This document shows, piece after piece, positions 47,288 to 58,892 of a stretch of 64,000 nucleotides of DNA. Origin of the DNA: Voacanga thouarsii (taxonomy: Eukaryota; Streptophyta; Magnoliopsida; Gentianales; Apocynaceae). The translations under genes were made by a program, and so were the position numbers. The stretch spans positions 124,001 through 188,000 of the forward strand of contig JANUWF010001479.1 in assembly GCA_026120185.1 (NCBI GenBank), written 5' to 3'. The first letter of the stretch is position 1; each line of letters opens with the position of its first letter. A model generated the notes under the pieces. That model worked only from the letters and a program-made list of their open reading frames with translations, did no database searches and was not told where the DNA came from.

Positions 47288-47491
47288 ATGCAAATGCAAA
47301 GGAGTGAAGTTGGGTGCATATTCATCATTTTTCTGAGTTTGACGGCATTGCAGCAAGTAGTTTTTGGAGCTCGACATCTTCAACCTAGCACGGATGAAGA
47401 AGTCATATCGCCTAACAACGATGGTGGTGGCTTTTTTGCAACTATTAATAGAGAAGTTCCATCATCTCCAGATCCTCTTCACAATAGGTGA
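47288..47491 (+). CDS. CLE signalling-peptide precursor
   Basis: A 67-residue, intron-less precursor. The N-terminus (about residues 8-28) is hydrophobic, with CIFIIFLSLTALQQVVFG, and should act as a signal peptide for secretion. A variable acidic middle follows. The extreme C-terminus is the CLE motif REVPSSPDPLHNR (55-67), with the family-conserved R1, V3, P4, P7, P9, H11 and N12. The mature 12-13 residue peptide is normally cut out, hydroxylated on prolines, and perceived by leucine-rich-repeat receptor kinases that control stem-cell or vascular cell fate. The motif is closest by eye to the CLE25/26/27-type group. ATG codons at 47288 and 47294 are both possible starts and do not alter the peptide. 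Confidence 0.9.
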   Translation: MQMQRSEVGCIFIIFLSLTALQQVVFGARHLQPSTDEEVISPNNDGGGFFATINREVPSSPDPLHNR

Positions 47492-49108
47492 GAGTTTAGC
47501 AGTGGTATATATACTTGAATGGCAGCACCGCGGAATGCTGTAGATAGATTCTTGATCTCAAATTTTTTTCTGGTGATCAATAGATGAGAGTATATTGATG
47601 AATATGTTAGGATTCAAAGGTTTCCTATTTTCATTTTTGTTTTTTATTTTTTTAAAAAAGCATCAAATTTGTTTTGAAGCTGAGAAGACATACTTAAAAT
47701 GTTGCAGAGATGTTCAGTTCTTGATTCATCCACAGTATACATTTGTATAATGTATAACTTTTCTTGTATTTCTGAAAAACGATCGTTTCTAAATTATGGT
47801 TTCAATAAAACTGCCTTTCATTTTTATCTTTGGGGGAAAAAAAACTAATTAAATATGATTGAGAGATTGGGAGAAACAGTCGTGCAGTTTTGCTACATCT
47901 TTTAGGGGTTTCCAAACAAGCCCCCTTTTTCTTAATTTTCTTCATTGATGAAGAACACTAGGAAGGCAATAGGTCAATGTTAAACAAAAATGTTAAATCA
48001 ATGTTTTAGAGAAAAGTTTAGGGAAATTGAAGGGTCATCATTTTTCTCTAATCTTGCTTCAAGCTGGAACAGAGAAAAAAGTAGTAGAACTTCTGTTGTC
48101 TGATCTGTTAGGGGAGTTGAAAACTCTCTGTCCCTTTTCTTTTGAAAAAGGTATAGTACAAAAAACAACTTCATTCTAGCTAATGGTGGAACTGGGAAAC
48201 AACACCAACCAGTGCTGGTCAATTACGCTTATGTTTAAAGGTAATATTTAGTTAGAAGTATCTTTTTATTAAGTGATAAGTTTTGACTAATTTATATGCC
48301 TGTCAATACATCAAAAAAAAAAAGAATTTTTCTTTGACAAAAAAAGAAAAAAGAAGAAGAAGAAAGAAATGTTTTGAGTTCTTAAGTAAGTGCAAGCACT
48401 GTGTGAAAAGGCAACTTTTTAGATTGAGATAAATTGAAGTCTTGGGAAGAAATTAAGATCAACGTAGGCCCCTTGTCGCACATTATTAAGTTGGAGATAT
48501 TGAAAAGGTTTGGCACTATCTATATTTTACACACATAATTTCATTCAGTTTAGCTTTAAGATTAAGACAATGGAGATAGAATAGAATACTAAATTCACAT
48601 TAAAAAAATGTTAGTAAAGCAAGCAGGGTTTGCGTATGTGGAGACCTTGTTTTCGGACCATTCTTGAACATAGATTTCCATCAGAATCTAATTCACATTC
48701 TTGAATACTCTCAAATTTGATTCTCATTAATGATGATGGAATCCCATAAGATTTCACGAAACATATTCCAATTAGATTTGCTAGGAGAGGCAATTAGAAT
48801 TATAATTTGAATATTAATATTTTAAAGTAAGTATTAAGTGATCGGTGTACAATAAATGTAATTTAAAATTTGTTCTATAATTTTGAACTAACGTAAACAT
48901 ATTTTTCTTGACCGCAAATGATATTATCACAAATGCCGAAGGAATCATTGCTTTTTGAATGAAATGGTACGGATGTAGCATCTTCTTGAAACAAATAAAT
49001 GAGACAAGATGCATCAAAATTGCATCAAAATTACAATAAAAAGGTTAAAACAGAAAAACCTTTTTGACCATTTCTTCATTATAAGAAGGTCAATAAAGAG
49101 GTTTGACC
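47492..49108. other. Intergenic region, no gene recognised
   Basis: Likely includes the CLE 3' untranslated region. The remaining sequence is AT-rich with A- and T-runs. Four minus-strand frames of 60-74 residues have no recognisable features. Confidence 0.5.
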
Positions 49109-49330
49109 ACACCAAATTTTTTTTGGTTGCTATTAGCGATGGACCTTTGACTGTCACTGCATCGGTTGCAAATTGAACGCTGCTGTTGGTGACAATTTTT
49201 GCACAAATAATAAGGATTGAACAGTGATGAATAAGCAACTATATATATAATTTTAAGTAATAATTTGATGGAGATAGTAATTCAATCGCAAAAGAATGAC
49301 TAAAAAATATATATATATTTTTTCTAAATA
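49109..49330. mobile_element. Isolated CACTA-like subterminal fragment
   Basis: GTTGCTATTAGCGATGG, then GTTGGTGACAATTTTTGCAC with AAATAATAAGGATTGAACAG, and later ACGGTCATTG follow the same order as the CACTA-like stretch at 1520-1740. No terminal repeat is left. It is probably a small relic of a related element. Confidence 0.5.
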
Positions 49331-50730
49331 TGACGGTCATTGTTTAGATACGAATTAGTAATTGATTTGTTATTATTTTTAAAAAGATAGATTTTTTTTA
49401 AAAAAAAATTTTCCGGTCCCTATTAACTTCTTTTAAGAAACAAGAAAAAAAAAAACCATATAATCATTGTTGCTAATGCCCAAAGCACGTAGAATCTGCA
49501 GAGAATCAGTCAGTAGAGAGAGCACACTCGGAGCCCATCCTGGATTGTTCATTATCTTTCGTAGAGACAGAGCTCAGTTGCCCAGAGTATTTCACAGAGA
49601 CACGACAATATAGAGAGAGTGTCCGCCGGCATCTGAGTGAGATAACCATAGCATCTACTCAAATTTCACTGGATTCAGGAGATTCACAATCGCACGTGGA
49701 ATCTGCTCAAATTTGTTTGGTTCAAATTCGCTTGAGAAGAAAAATGTGTACTCGAAAATTGGAATGTTGGCACGGTTTGATTAGCACTGGTTCATTTTAC
49801 TTTAATTCAGTTTATTTTTTCTGAAAAATGGAATATGGTTGTTGAATTTATGGTCTGCTTATTATTTTTTGAACAATTTCTTTTTGCTGTGTTTGTTTTA
49901 TGATACATTATTATAAATTCTGCAGTAGGACCATTTCTACAGAAGTGATTGGCATTGTGCTATTGAATATCAGAAAGATTCAAGGTTAAGTATAGAATCT
50001 ACTGACATGAGCTAATCTACTGCATCTTTGAATCATTTAGATGTCATTATTCGTCTTTTTTGGCTGTTAAAGGAAAGGCTTTCTAATTACTCTTTCTTGG
50101 AAACATTAAATTATTGTTCTCTGTAACTTCAGACACATGACACGCGGCTTTGAAGATGCTAGTAGATGGGAGGGAAAAGGTTGAAATGTAATGGGCTTCA
50201 TAATCTAGTGCTTTTGTTAGGTTGTGTTTCAAAATTAGCAGGAAGTGTTAACCATACTTATATAAATGAAATTGGTAGATACACTTCCATATTTTCAGAA
50301 GTTGGCACAATAAAAGATTTTATAGGAGTCCATTCGTTTTTGCCTGCAGGATTTCAGTGAACTTGAAGTCAAGGTTCAAGTTTCATGAAGTGACAAAGTA
50401 ACTTGTTTTTAGACTGAAGTCCTAACACTTCTTTTAGTTGATTTGGATTCGACAGTCTGGAACTTTGTAAAGAATGCTAAAAGATGTGAAAAGTTGTGAT
50501 TTAGTATCTTGCCTTCATTGATTTATTCTCATTGTGGAACACGTCTTGAACCTGATTCCTATTCTTCTTTCTTGGAGAAGAAAACAGTTCATGAAAAGCA
50601 TTCATGAGAAAAGCTTTTGTTTCATATTGCCTTGTGAAGAATTATCTGCTGTAAACTGACTTAAGTCTCAATAATATTGAAGTATAGTTGGTCAAGTAAT
50701 ATCTTATTTTTGAGTTGTTTTCTTGAAGCA
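49331..50730. other. Region without recognised gene; possible leader-like stretch
   Basis: The stretch 49480-49720 is less AT-rich than its surroundings and contains AGAGAGAGCACACTCGG and GTCCGCCGGCATCTGAG. It looks like a transcript leader rather than coding sequence. No protein family is recognised in 49331-50730. I cannot assign a transcript or strand. Confidence 0.3.
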
Positions 50731-50957
50731 CTTTGGTCAAGTAGATTAGATGAAATGTCTTTCGTTTAAATGGAACATTTAGTGAGCTGATTTCACCCAA
50801 ACAAAGAGATAAATATATTAAGTAATAAGCAAAGAAAAGGCTTCATGTTGCTGTATTCTTAATTGACTGTGATAGAAAAAAGGGTAGAGAATGTTATGTA
50901 TCAGTGTGATTTATTCTAGTCTCCTCTTTTTTCAATCTATTTATCTTCACAATTTTC
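50731..50957 (+). repeat. Left copy of a direct repeat flanking the resistance pseudogene
   Basis: This about 227-bp stretch is repeated in the same orientation at 58659-58892. It shares AACATTTAGTGA and GATAAATATATTAAGTAA, then GGCTTCATGTTGCTGTATTC. The right copy lies about 400 bp upstream of the start codon of the minus-strand resistance gene relic. Confidence 0.92.
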
Positions 50958-51235
50958 AAAAGCTGGGCTTGCACACCAGAGGAGCAACAATTTATGCTAT
51001 TCCTTAAACCAATTGATATTTGTAATAGTTGTCAAATGGATCGTTCTTTGGAAACTTCCATTCTTTCCTTCAGGGTCAACTATTACCTGGGTCATTTGAG
51101 AGAATTCACTGTGATTTGTAAGGAAATGCTCTTGTTGTGTCACTTCAACACTTCGATTATTATGAAAGTTTTGTTAAATATTATACACTTTATGTGGGGA
51201 TGCTTCACTTGAAAAAGAAAATTGATTTTTTTTGC

Positions 51236-51660
51236 ATGTTACCTTAGCTTTGAAAAATACGTGGAATGCCAATTTGAAGCCAAAATCAAAATCTTTCAAT
51301 CTGATGGAAGTGGAGAATTTATCAAGTATAATTTTTTTGGAACATTTGTAAAAACATGATATTTACCATATTGGTTATTGTCCTTAGTACTCTTGAGCAA
51401 AATGGATGGTGGAAAGGAAAGTCGGCACATCTGTGGACTTGGAAAAACATTATTATTTCAAAGTAGAGTCCCGAAGAGATTTTGGATTAAAATTTCCAAA
51501 TTTACTGTATTTCTCTAAGATAGGATTCCAACTAAAGCATTGATTATGGAGTTACTTTAATATCGTTTTTGCAAAAACTTATTTGATTATTCTTGTCTAC
51601 ACATCTTTGGTTATTGTTGGTTATGACATCATTGCTCTTATTGCCTCAAAGAAATTTTAT
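51236..51660 (+). pseudogene. Copia integrase fragment
   Basis: Translated in shifting frames, it gives ECQFEAKIKIFQSDGSGEF, then LEQNG, then VDLGKTLLFQS-like sequence and YDIIALIASKKFYK. This is the order of the copia integrase core (FQSDGGGEF .. TPQQNG .. ERKHRH .. LF) and the region after it. No LTR or other pol sequence is seen around it. It is an old, isolated relic between the resistance pseudogene and its left repeat. Confidence 0.7.
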
Positions 51661-53037
51661 AAGGTACGACTCATAATCTATACTTGTATGACTAAATTTC
51701 TATGAGTGATGGGTGATTACTTCCTGAAGATAATGCGTAATTACTCTTAAGTCAATTTATATACTATATACATTTGAACTATTTTAGGTCTATCTATATC
51801 AACTTCTTCAATCTCATCTCCATCACTTGAATCTTCTTTTGGGTTAGACTCCTTTCCATCTTGGTTGGAGGATAAAAACTCATGTTTTCTTTTGCCAAAT
51901 ACCATGTTTTACAGCTTGGGCAGACCTGATGCAGAAACACCTGATAGCAAATTGCTATTGAGATGAATAAGGAAATTATGATATGAATTGATGGTAGATG
52001 TATATATTATGGAACCCGTCGACTTCTGGAGAGATAAAATGTCATTTGATTAGAAATTGGGAGAGTTTTATCAAACTTCTACCATCTACAACTTAACTTC
52101 TGATGGTAATACTTTTCAATTTCCTTATTCAATTAAGTTTTTTTTTTTTTTTTTTTTTGTATTTGATCAACATATGGTAGCAGAATCCAACACATGATAA
52201 ACTCTAAAGGATAATTTGTGGTACTTTATAGATACTACTAGAATAGTGACGTTATGCGTTTGATATTAACCAATAAATAATTTAATAAAAGTGGAAAGTT
52301 TCAACACTTAAACAGTAAATCTTAACAATGCTAACCACCTCATGCAATATGTTTGAAATGTATTATTTTAATTGGTCTCATATATAGTCCAATGTTTGAT
52401 TATAATTTAGTTTTGCATCTTATAATCATATGTATAATGAAAATATTTTTATATTTATGCATAATAAAACCTTTTAACCTTTTTATTTAATTCTATATCA
52501 AGTGAATGAATTCAACTATGATTATAAAGTCTTCTTATGATATATGTTTTTTATTCGATTCTATATCAAGTGAATGAATTCAATCATACCTTATAATCAA
52601 AGGTCTTCTTATGATATATGCCTATTTGTGTCTTATATAGTAATAAATAAGATGATAATATCTCTTCTATGTCAAGTGAACAAATTTAATTCTACCTTAT
52701 GATCAAAGGCCTTATTAAATATGCTTATTAGTCTAATTACTAGAATTGTGAGAGGAGACATCTAGTCAGAGACCATGATGAGAGCTGTAGATTAAAAAAA
52801 AAAAAAGAATCATTAATTCTGATCTCATACATGGTTAGTTCAAGTATAAATGAGCAAAGAAATGGAGATGCCTTATTCTAACATTGCAAACACTGCCGCA
52901 ATGAGAAAATTGAGAAGAGTTTTTTGCTGTAAAAAGCTGCGGAGTATCCTAAAAGCCAAGAAATGAAACCGTGAAACAAGAAAGAATTAACCGTACAAGT
53001 TTGAGAAAAATAAGCATGAACACTGGGCCAACCTTGA
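51661..53037. other. Region 3' of the resistance pseudogene, no gene recognised
   Basis: AT-rich, with a T run at 52139-52159. About 52495-52700 contains two to three imperfect copies of a unit with TCAAGTGAATGAATTCAA, AAAGTCTTCTTATGATATAT and similar. The part next to 53037 may be former 3' untranslated sequence of the resistance gene. Confidence 0.5.
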
Positions 53038-56000
53038 TCAGGGGATGTGTTCACCGTCGACTTGTATGTCGGGAATGTGTGCGACTTTGGGCCACTCTTT
53101 CCCTCTCTCAAGTTCCAAACGTTTTTTCAGCAATGGGTGTCCTCTGATCTTGGAGCACCAGAAAATTGACAGAGATTCAAGACAGGTGATGGGTGCAACT
53201 TTGGGCCAATCTTTCCCTCTCTTACATTGCAAACGTTGTTTCAGCAATGGGCAATTATAGATAATTAGTTTAGAGACTGAGGTGGGCAGCCCCTCTTCCG
53301 GTAGCGACTTGAGCTTAGGGCACCCAAAAATATGTAGATCTTCAAGACTGATAAGGTGTTGGAGAACCCCACCCCTGAGCGTTTTCAAATTCCGAAAACT
53401 ATGTAGGGAGAGAAACCTAAGAGTGCAAGGCAACAGCAGATCCTGGGGAAGTAATGTCTTCCCTTCATGATGGGTACCATCAATCGAGAGAGAGGTAAGA
53501 GAGGGGCAGTCTTTGCAAACCCCACTCCCTCCGGCAACTCCAAAGCCTTTTACAATCAGATATATGAAGAAGCCGTAAGCTAGAGGGCAACCCTCCTTCA
53601 GGAAAGCACTCAATTTCTGGACAACGGTATAGGAACAATCGTTGGAGAGATGGGAGGAGAGTGTGCATCTTTTCCGGCAATGACTTCAGCTTGGGGCAGC
53701 ACTGAAGCCAAATCTGGATTAAATTGGGTGCAGGAAGCCCTCCTACAGGAAATGACAAAAAATTACAACACAACGTCATATGTAAGGATTGCAGCGAAGT
53801 CAGATTTTGATTCTCCTGTGGAATTGACAGCTCTTTAATGCTCCTCGCATTGGCAATATGAAGCCTTCGCACGGTAGGAAGCGAATCGAGCGAGAGAGTT
53901 TTTATAGAATCAGTATTGGCGCCATTTCCAGTTATGTATAGATCTGCAATGGACACGTGGCAGGTCGGAGTCATCTCAAGCGTCTCCAATCCTAACTTCT
54001 CACCATCTCCCATTGTGAGTCGCTTCAATGTGGCGGGAAGGCGATTAATTGGGAAGGACACAATATTCTCACATTCCTCTATCCAAAGCTGCTCAAGAAC
54101 TGGCAATAGTTTGTTGAGATCCGTAGAAGAAGATAAAAGTTGCATCAAATTTGGCATTCTTGAAATCCTCAATTCACGAAGAGAACACAACTGCCCATGT
54201 AATACATCTGCTTGGGATTCGAAAATAGTCAATTCACCATCAGAATTCACAAGCCCTGGAGAATTACAAATTTCAAGTCTCCTTAGTGACGGAAGCTGCT
54301 TCAGAATTCCTCACTCAACTGTGGACAATCATCAATGTATAGCTCTTCAAGGCTGGAGAAAACCGGTAAATAGCATTCCCTCAACTTACACATGTTCGAA
54401 ATTCTCAGTAGTTTGAGACAAGAAAATGACTTAGCCAAACAAGTAATCCCAACCAAGTTGGGACAATAAAAAATGCCTAGCTCTTCAAGGCGGGAGAAAA
54501 CTTCACTTTCCAGTAAATGCCATTGCTTCAGCCCCCGCATGTTCTGAATACTCAGTACTTTGAGACAAGGAAGCTGCCCAAGTGCTGGTAAGCAAAGGCA
54601 ACTTTCACAATATGAAAGATGCAAAAATACCATACTGGAAAATGAGGGGTCTTCAAGCCAATTTGGAAATCTTGTCCCACAATATCCATGGAGTATAAGA
54701 TCTTCTACGTTTGAATGAGGTTGCAAATTCTCAAGTACATCTTGTGCGGAATCACCAACATCACCCATCCAATTGAGAGTCAACTTCTTAATGTGTTTCT
54801 TACTCTTCATTTCGGCCGTTAAAGCATTCTCACCGCTAGCAACATTTTCTAAGCCGGAAATGGTAAATTCCCCTTGAAGGTTGCAAAGCTTTCCCAAGTC
54901 CTCAAACCTTGAACTACTATCTTTACTTACAATAAAAGTAGGGGTGGCAATCGTGTCGTGTTCAGGTTGACGGGTCGTGTCAACTTAAGATAATTACACT
55001 TGACAGGCCAACCCGAACACGACCCGATTAATAAACGTGTCGTGTCGTGTCAACCCATTTATTTTCGTGTTGTGTTCGTGTTATAAAACGGGTTGACACG
55101 ACATGACACAATTAGATACAAAAATTAAATAAATAACTACTAAATTCGTCAACCCGAATACCTACTAAACCCGCCAATCTGTGCACCATTACACAAAAAA
55201 TTTGAAAAAATCAAATCAAATTATATAAAATTAAAAAATTAATAAAATAGTCCGTAAAGTTATAAATAACCAATAAAATAACAAACAATCCTACTAAATA
55301 TTTAGATATCATAATAAATTCATAAGATTTAATCTTAAAAATCTAAACAAATGTAATTTTGTAATAAAATTGGATTATTCAAAAAATTATTTTCTCTTGA
55401 TATTTAGAACAACAATTTTGTCGTATCATGCCAGGAATTTTAAAGAGCAAAAAACGAGCACGAAAGGAAGGTTTGTCCTTGTAGGGTGTAATTCAAATTG
55501 TCTTTGTCCCAATGTCAGAAATAGCAAAGTATACAAATTGGTCCATCGATGCTGAGTGAACCTTATCCTCTGGTAAATGCACCACACGAGCTTCTTTTCA
55601 TTCTATATTCGATTCGGCCTGTAGGCATATTACATACGTTATTTCTTAAAAGTCTAACCTTCCCCTTTAAACTTGCGTAAGGTCGTTGCTTACCAACTCG
55701 TACTAATATTATTATAGACACTAAATAATAATTAATTAAAAATGATTCATTTACTATATATTAAGCAAATAACCACATTAACATCATTTATTTTCTTTAA
55801 GATGTCTCATATAATTAAACAAAATAGACACACAAATAATTTAATTAATTCATATAATAAAATTTAATTCAATTAATTCTTGTAAAAAATTAAATTATCT
55901 AATTTTCTATAGTAAAATTTGTAGGGTATTACAAAAAGTATTAAATATAAATATTAAAAAAAGTTAAACGGGTTCGCGGGTTGAAACTGGTTAAAACAGG

Positions 56001-58264
56001 TTGAACCCGTTTATGACCTGTACACGTTTAAAGTTAAACGGGTCGACCTGTTTTGACCCGAACCCGCAAAACCCCAACTCTAACCCGCTATAACTGTGTC
56101 GTGTTCGTGTCGTGTTGACGTGTCGTGTTCAATATTGCCGCCCCTAAATAAAAGTGGCCCCGACTAAGAATTGAAGGTTTTCTAATCTTCCAATTTCCAA
56201 TGATATTTTGCCCAATTGAACTCCCGTTCCAATTTCCAATGATATTTTCCCCAATGGAACTCCTGTTACATCAAGATAGCGTAAATTGATTAATTTCTCC
56301 ATATCTTTCGGAAACTCTTCTAAATTTGTACAACCAACCAACAACAAGCTTTGTAAATTATAAAATGTACATATCCAAATTGGCAACTTTTTAATTCTTG
56401 TATAAGACAGGTTTAAAAAGTGCAGTTGCTTTAAATTGATAAAAGAGTTGGACAATTTAGTAATTCGGTAACGGGACAAAGATAGTACCCTTAACGATTT
56501 ATATGCAGGCAGGATGTCCATCAAGAGTTTTGAGCTAAGCAAGTTGGTTGAGCCAAGCAAGTTGGTTACACGGATTCCTTGTCCATCAAATTCTAGTGGC
56601 AAGAACGTCCTCAAAACCATCGACTCATTTAGAGGTTTGAATTTCTCAAATACATCATCATAACTAGCCAGGTAAGAGAAATGCCGCACTACATTTGAGG
56701 AATCTTTTTGCTGACGATCTTCTAACCTAAGAAAACGGTTCCCAGATACAAATTTAGCCAAATCATTAACCAAGTCATGCATAGAGAATTTCCCATCACT
56801 TGATTGATGAAACAAGGACCTGAATGTTAATTCACGCAGGTATTCCTCCCCGATATCTTCAAGTCTTTTGTTGCTTCTGGAGTCCCCCAACAAATCATTG
56901 GCCATCCACAATAAAATTACCTCATCTTTTCCAAATTCATAATCCTTATGAAAAACCGCACAATAAGCAAAGCATCTTTTTAAATGGGAAGAAAGATGAG
57001 TGTAGCTCAATCTCAAGGACGGCAAAATGCCAGCCTGATTGTTTGGTTGGTCCCATTCATCACTTATTAAAATTTCGTTCCACTCCTCAACCGTCTGCTT
57101 TGATCACAGAAAACCAGCTACTGCCTTTACTGCCAAAGGCAAGCCTCTACATTTCTTCACAATCTTCTGACCTATCGACTCAAACTCCAAGTTTTCATTA
57201 GCATCTCTATTGCCTAAAGCATGTTTCTTAAATAGAGACCAACAGTCTTCTTCTGACATTAGATTCAAATGATGAATATGTCGATTACCCGTCATTAGTG
57301 CAACTTTTTCATCCCGAGTTGTCACAATGATCTTGCTACCCTCTTTTCCACCATTGAAAGGAGAAGACAACGCCAACCAATCGTTGTAGTCCCTATTCCA
57401 GACATCGTCTAGAACAAGAAGAAACTTTTTGTTGGACAGGCCCTCTTTTAACTTTATCTGAAGCGAATTGAAGTTTTCACCAGAATCAGAACTTGGTATG
57501 TTCAATTCATTTAGAAGCAACTTTGTAATCTTCATATCATCATACTCCTCCGAAACGCAAACCCATGCTTTCACATCAAATTGGTCCTTCACCCTGTCAT
57601 CACTGTAAACTAGTTTGGCAAGAGTAGTCTTCCCAACCCCTCCAAGCCCAACTATTGAAATCACAGAGAAATTGGCGTCCGCATTTGCACCATTAGAAAG
57701 CAACTCTCGAATGATAACGTCCCTATCAGTATCTCTCCCCCACACATCATTTTCATTTACCAAAGAAGTTGAAGGACGTCGAGATGGTTGTCTTTTTGAC
57801 TCAACATCCCTTATTAAACCCAGGGTACCAATCTTTTGCTCAAAGTCCTCTAATTTTTGAACAATCTCTTCTAACTTCGGCTTTGTTTCTTTAAGAAATT
57901 TAGTGCTAAAGTTTGAGGGGTTTTTAGAAACACTTACCTGGTTGATTGGGCTTCTGTATTCACTTTCCACCTGAATCCTCAGAGCTTCAGTGTTGATCTG
58001 GTCAAGCAAGTCATCAGCTTGGTAAAGGACTTCCTGGAGCTCATCAAGCCACTGCTTAACGGCTTCGTTCTTACTCTGCTTGTTCTCAGCATCTTCAAGC
58101 ACGGCATTAAGTATCAGCAGTTTCCACTTGAGCTTCTCCAAGATTCTATGATCATACTTCTGTGCCCGAAACAGATTGAGGAACTCAGGCTTAGCCATCC
58201 GATCAAAGAGAACTTTAAGGAAAGAAGAGAGGAAAGCGCCACCCACAGTCAAACCGATTTCCAT
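53038..58264 (-). pseudogene. CC-NBS-LRR disease-resistance gene relic (RPP13-like/I2-like type)
   Basis: The first open part (58264-57104, 386 residues) has a coiled-coil domain with QADDLLDQI, then NB-ARC with the P-loop GLGGVGKTT (206-214), kinase-2 FLLVLDDVW (281-289), RNBS-B GSKIIVTTR (309-317) and CRGLPLA (372-378). A TGA at 57103-57101 interrupts it. The same frame then continues with CFAYCAVFHKDYEF and FSMHDLVNDLAKF (the MHD motif) into LRRs. A hAT-like element (54939-56146) splits the LRR. After it, the LRR resumes but shifts frame near 54303 and again at an extra C near 53512, ending DGEHIP at 53038. Intact, it would be about 1300 residues and act as an intracellular immune receptor. 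As it stands it could make only a CC-NB-ARC fragment. Confidence 0.93.
54939..56146. mobile_element. Non-autonomous hAT-like element in the LRR region
   Basis: Ends TAGGGGTGGCAAT (54939) and ATTGCCGCCCCTA (ending 56146) are inverted repeats with one mismatch. AATAAAAG flanks both sides (54931-54938 and 56147-56154), an 8-bp duplication typical of hAT. Reading the shared T as target DNA gives a 9-bp duplication, so a Mutator-type origin is not fully excluded. The interior is rich in GTCGTGTC and GGGTTGACACGAC repeats near both ends. No transposase is encoded. Confidence 0.88.
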
Positions 58265-58658
58265 AGCTCCTCTTGGGAACGGCAGAAGGATTCAGAGAGA
58301 GAGAGAGAGAGAAGGGCAGAGAAGATCACTAGTAGAATTGGCAATAGATAGAAAAGGGTACAATACAGAAAACCCACCAAATGCCAAACCTTTTCAATTA
58401 GCTATTCCTGCTTTTATTTCAACCTGAAAAGTTGATTATTCTTATCTCACAGTGGACAGAATTCCCAGAGCAAGCGGAATGTGGGCCATCCTGCATTATT
58501 AATTTATTAGGTTGTTTCTTTTTCAATTGACTATTTTGCCAATGAATTTAAGCCATTGGAGTAGTTTTTTTGTTATTTTTTCTTGAATTTCCTTTTTTTT
58601 TAAGTTGAAATCACTTGAAAATTTGTGCAAAGTTTTTTTTTTTTTTTATTATTTTAAA
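58265..58658 (-). promoter_or_regulatory. Upstream region of the resistance gene relic
   Basis: It contains a GA microsatellite at 58293-58312 directly before the start codon, likely in the former leader, and a long T run at 58632-58646. No clear TATA box can be assigned. Confidence 0.35.
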
Positions 58659-58892
58659 CTTTGGTCAAGTAGGTTAGGTGAAATGTCTTTAGTTTAAATG
58701 GAACATTTAGTGAACTGATTTCCCCCAAACAAATAGATAAATATATTAAGTAATAAGCAAAGAAAAGGCTTCATGTTGCTGTATTCTTAATTGATTGTGA
58801 AAGAAAAAAGGTTGGAGGATGTTATGTGTCATGTGTCATTTATTCTAGCCTATTTTCCTCTTTTTTTTCAATCTATTTTTCTTCACAATTTT
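58659..58892 (+). repeat. Right copy of the direct repeat flanking the resistance pseudogene
   Basis: It matches 50731-50957 in the same orientation with scattered substitutions and a few small indels in the T-rich part. It lies in the upstream region of the minus-strand resistance relic. Confidence 0.92.

Noticed and set aside
47998..48222. 74-residue minus-strand frame downstream of the CLE gene
   Set aside because: No recognisable features; base composition is like the surrounding non-coding DNA.
53045..54416. Plus-strand frames of up to 166 residues
   Set aside because: They are antisense shadows of the LRR region, whose minus-strand translation is clearly the real one.
57615..58427. 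Plus-strand frames of 81-110 residues
   Set aside because: They are antisense to the CC-NB-ARC coding region and its GA-rich leader.
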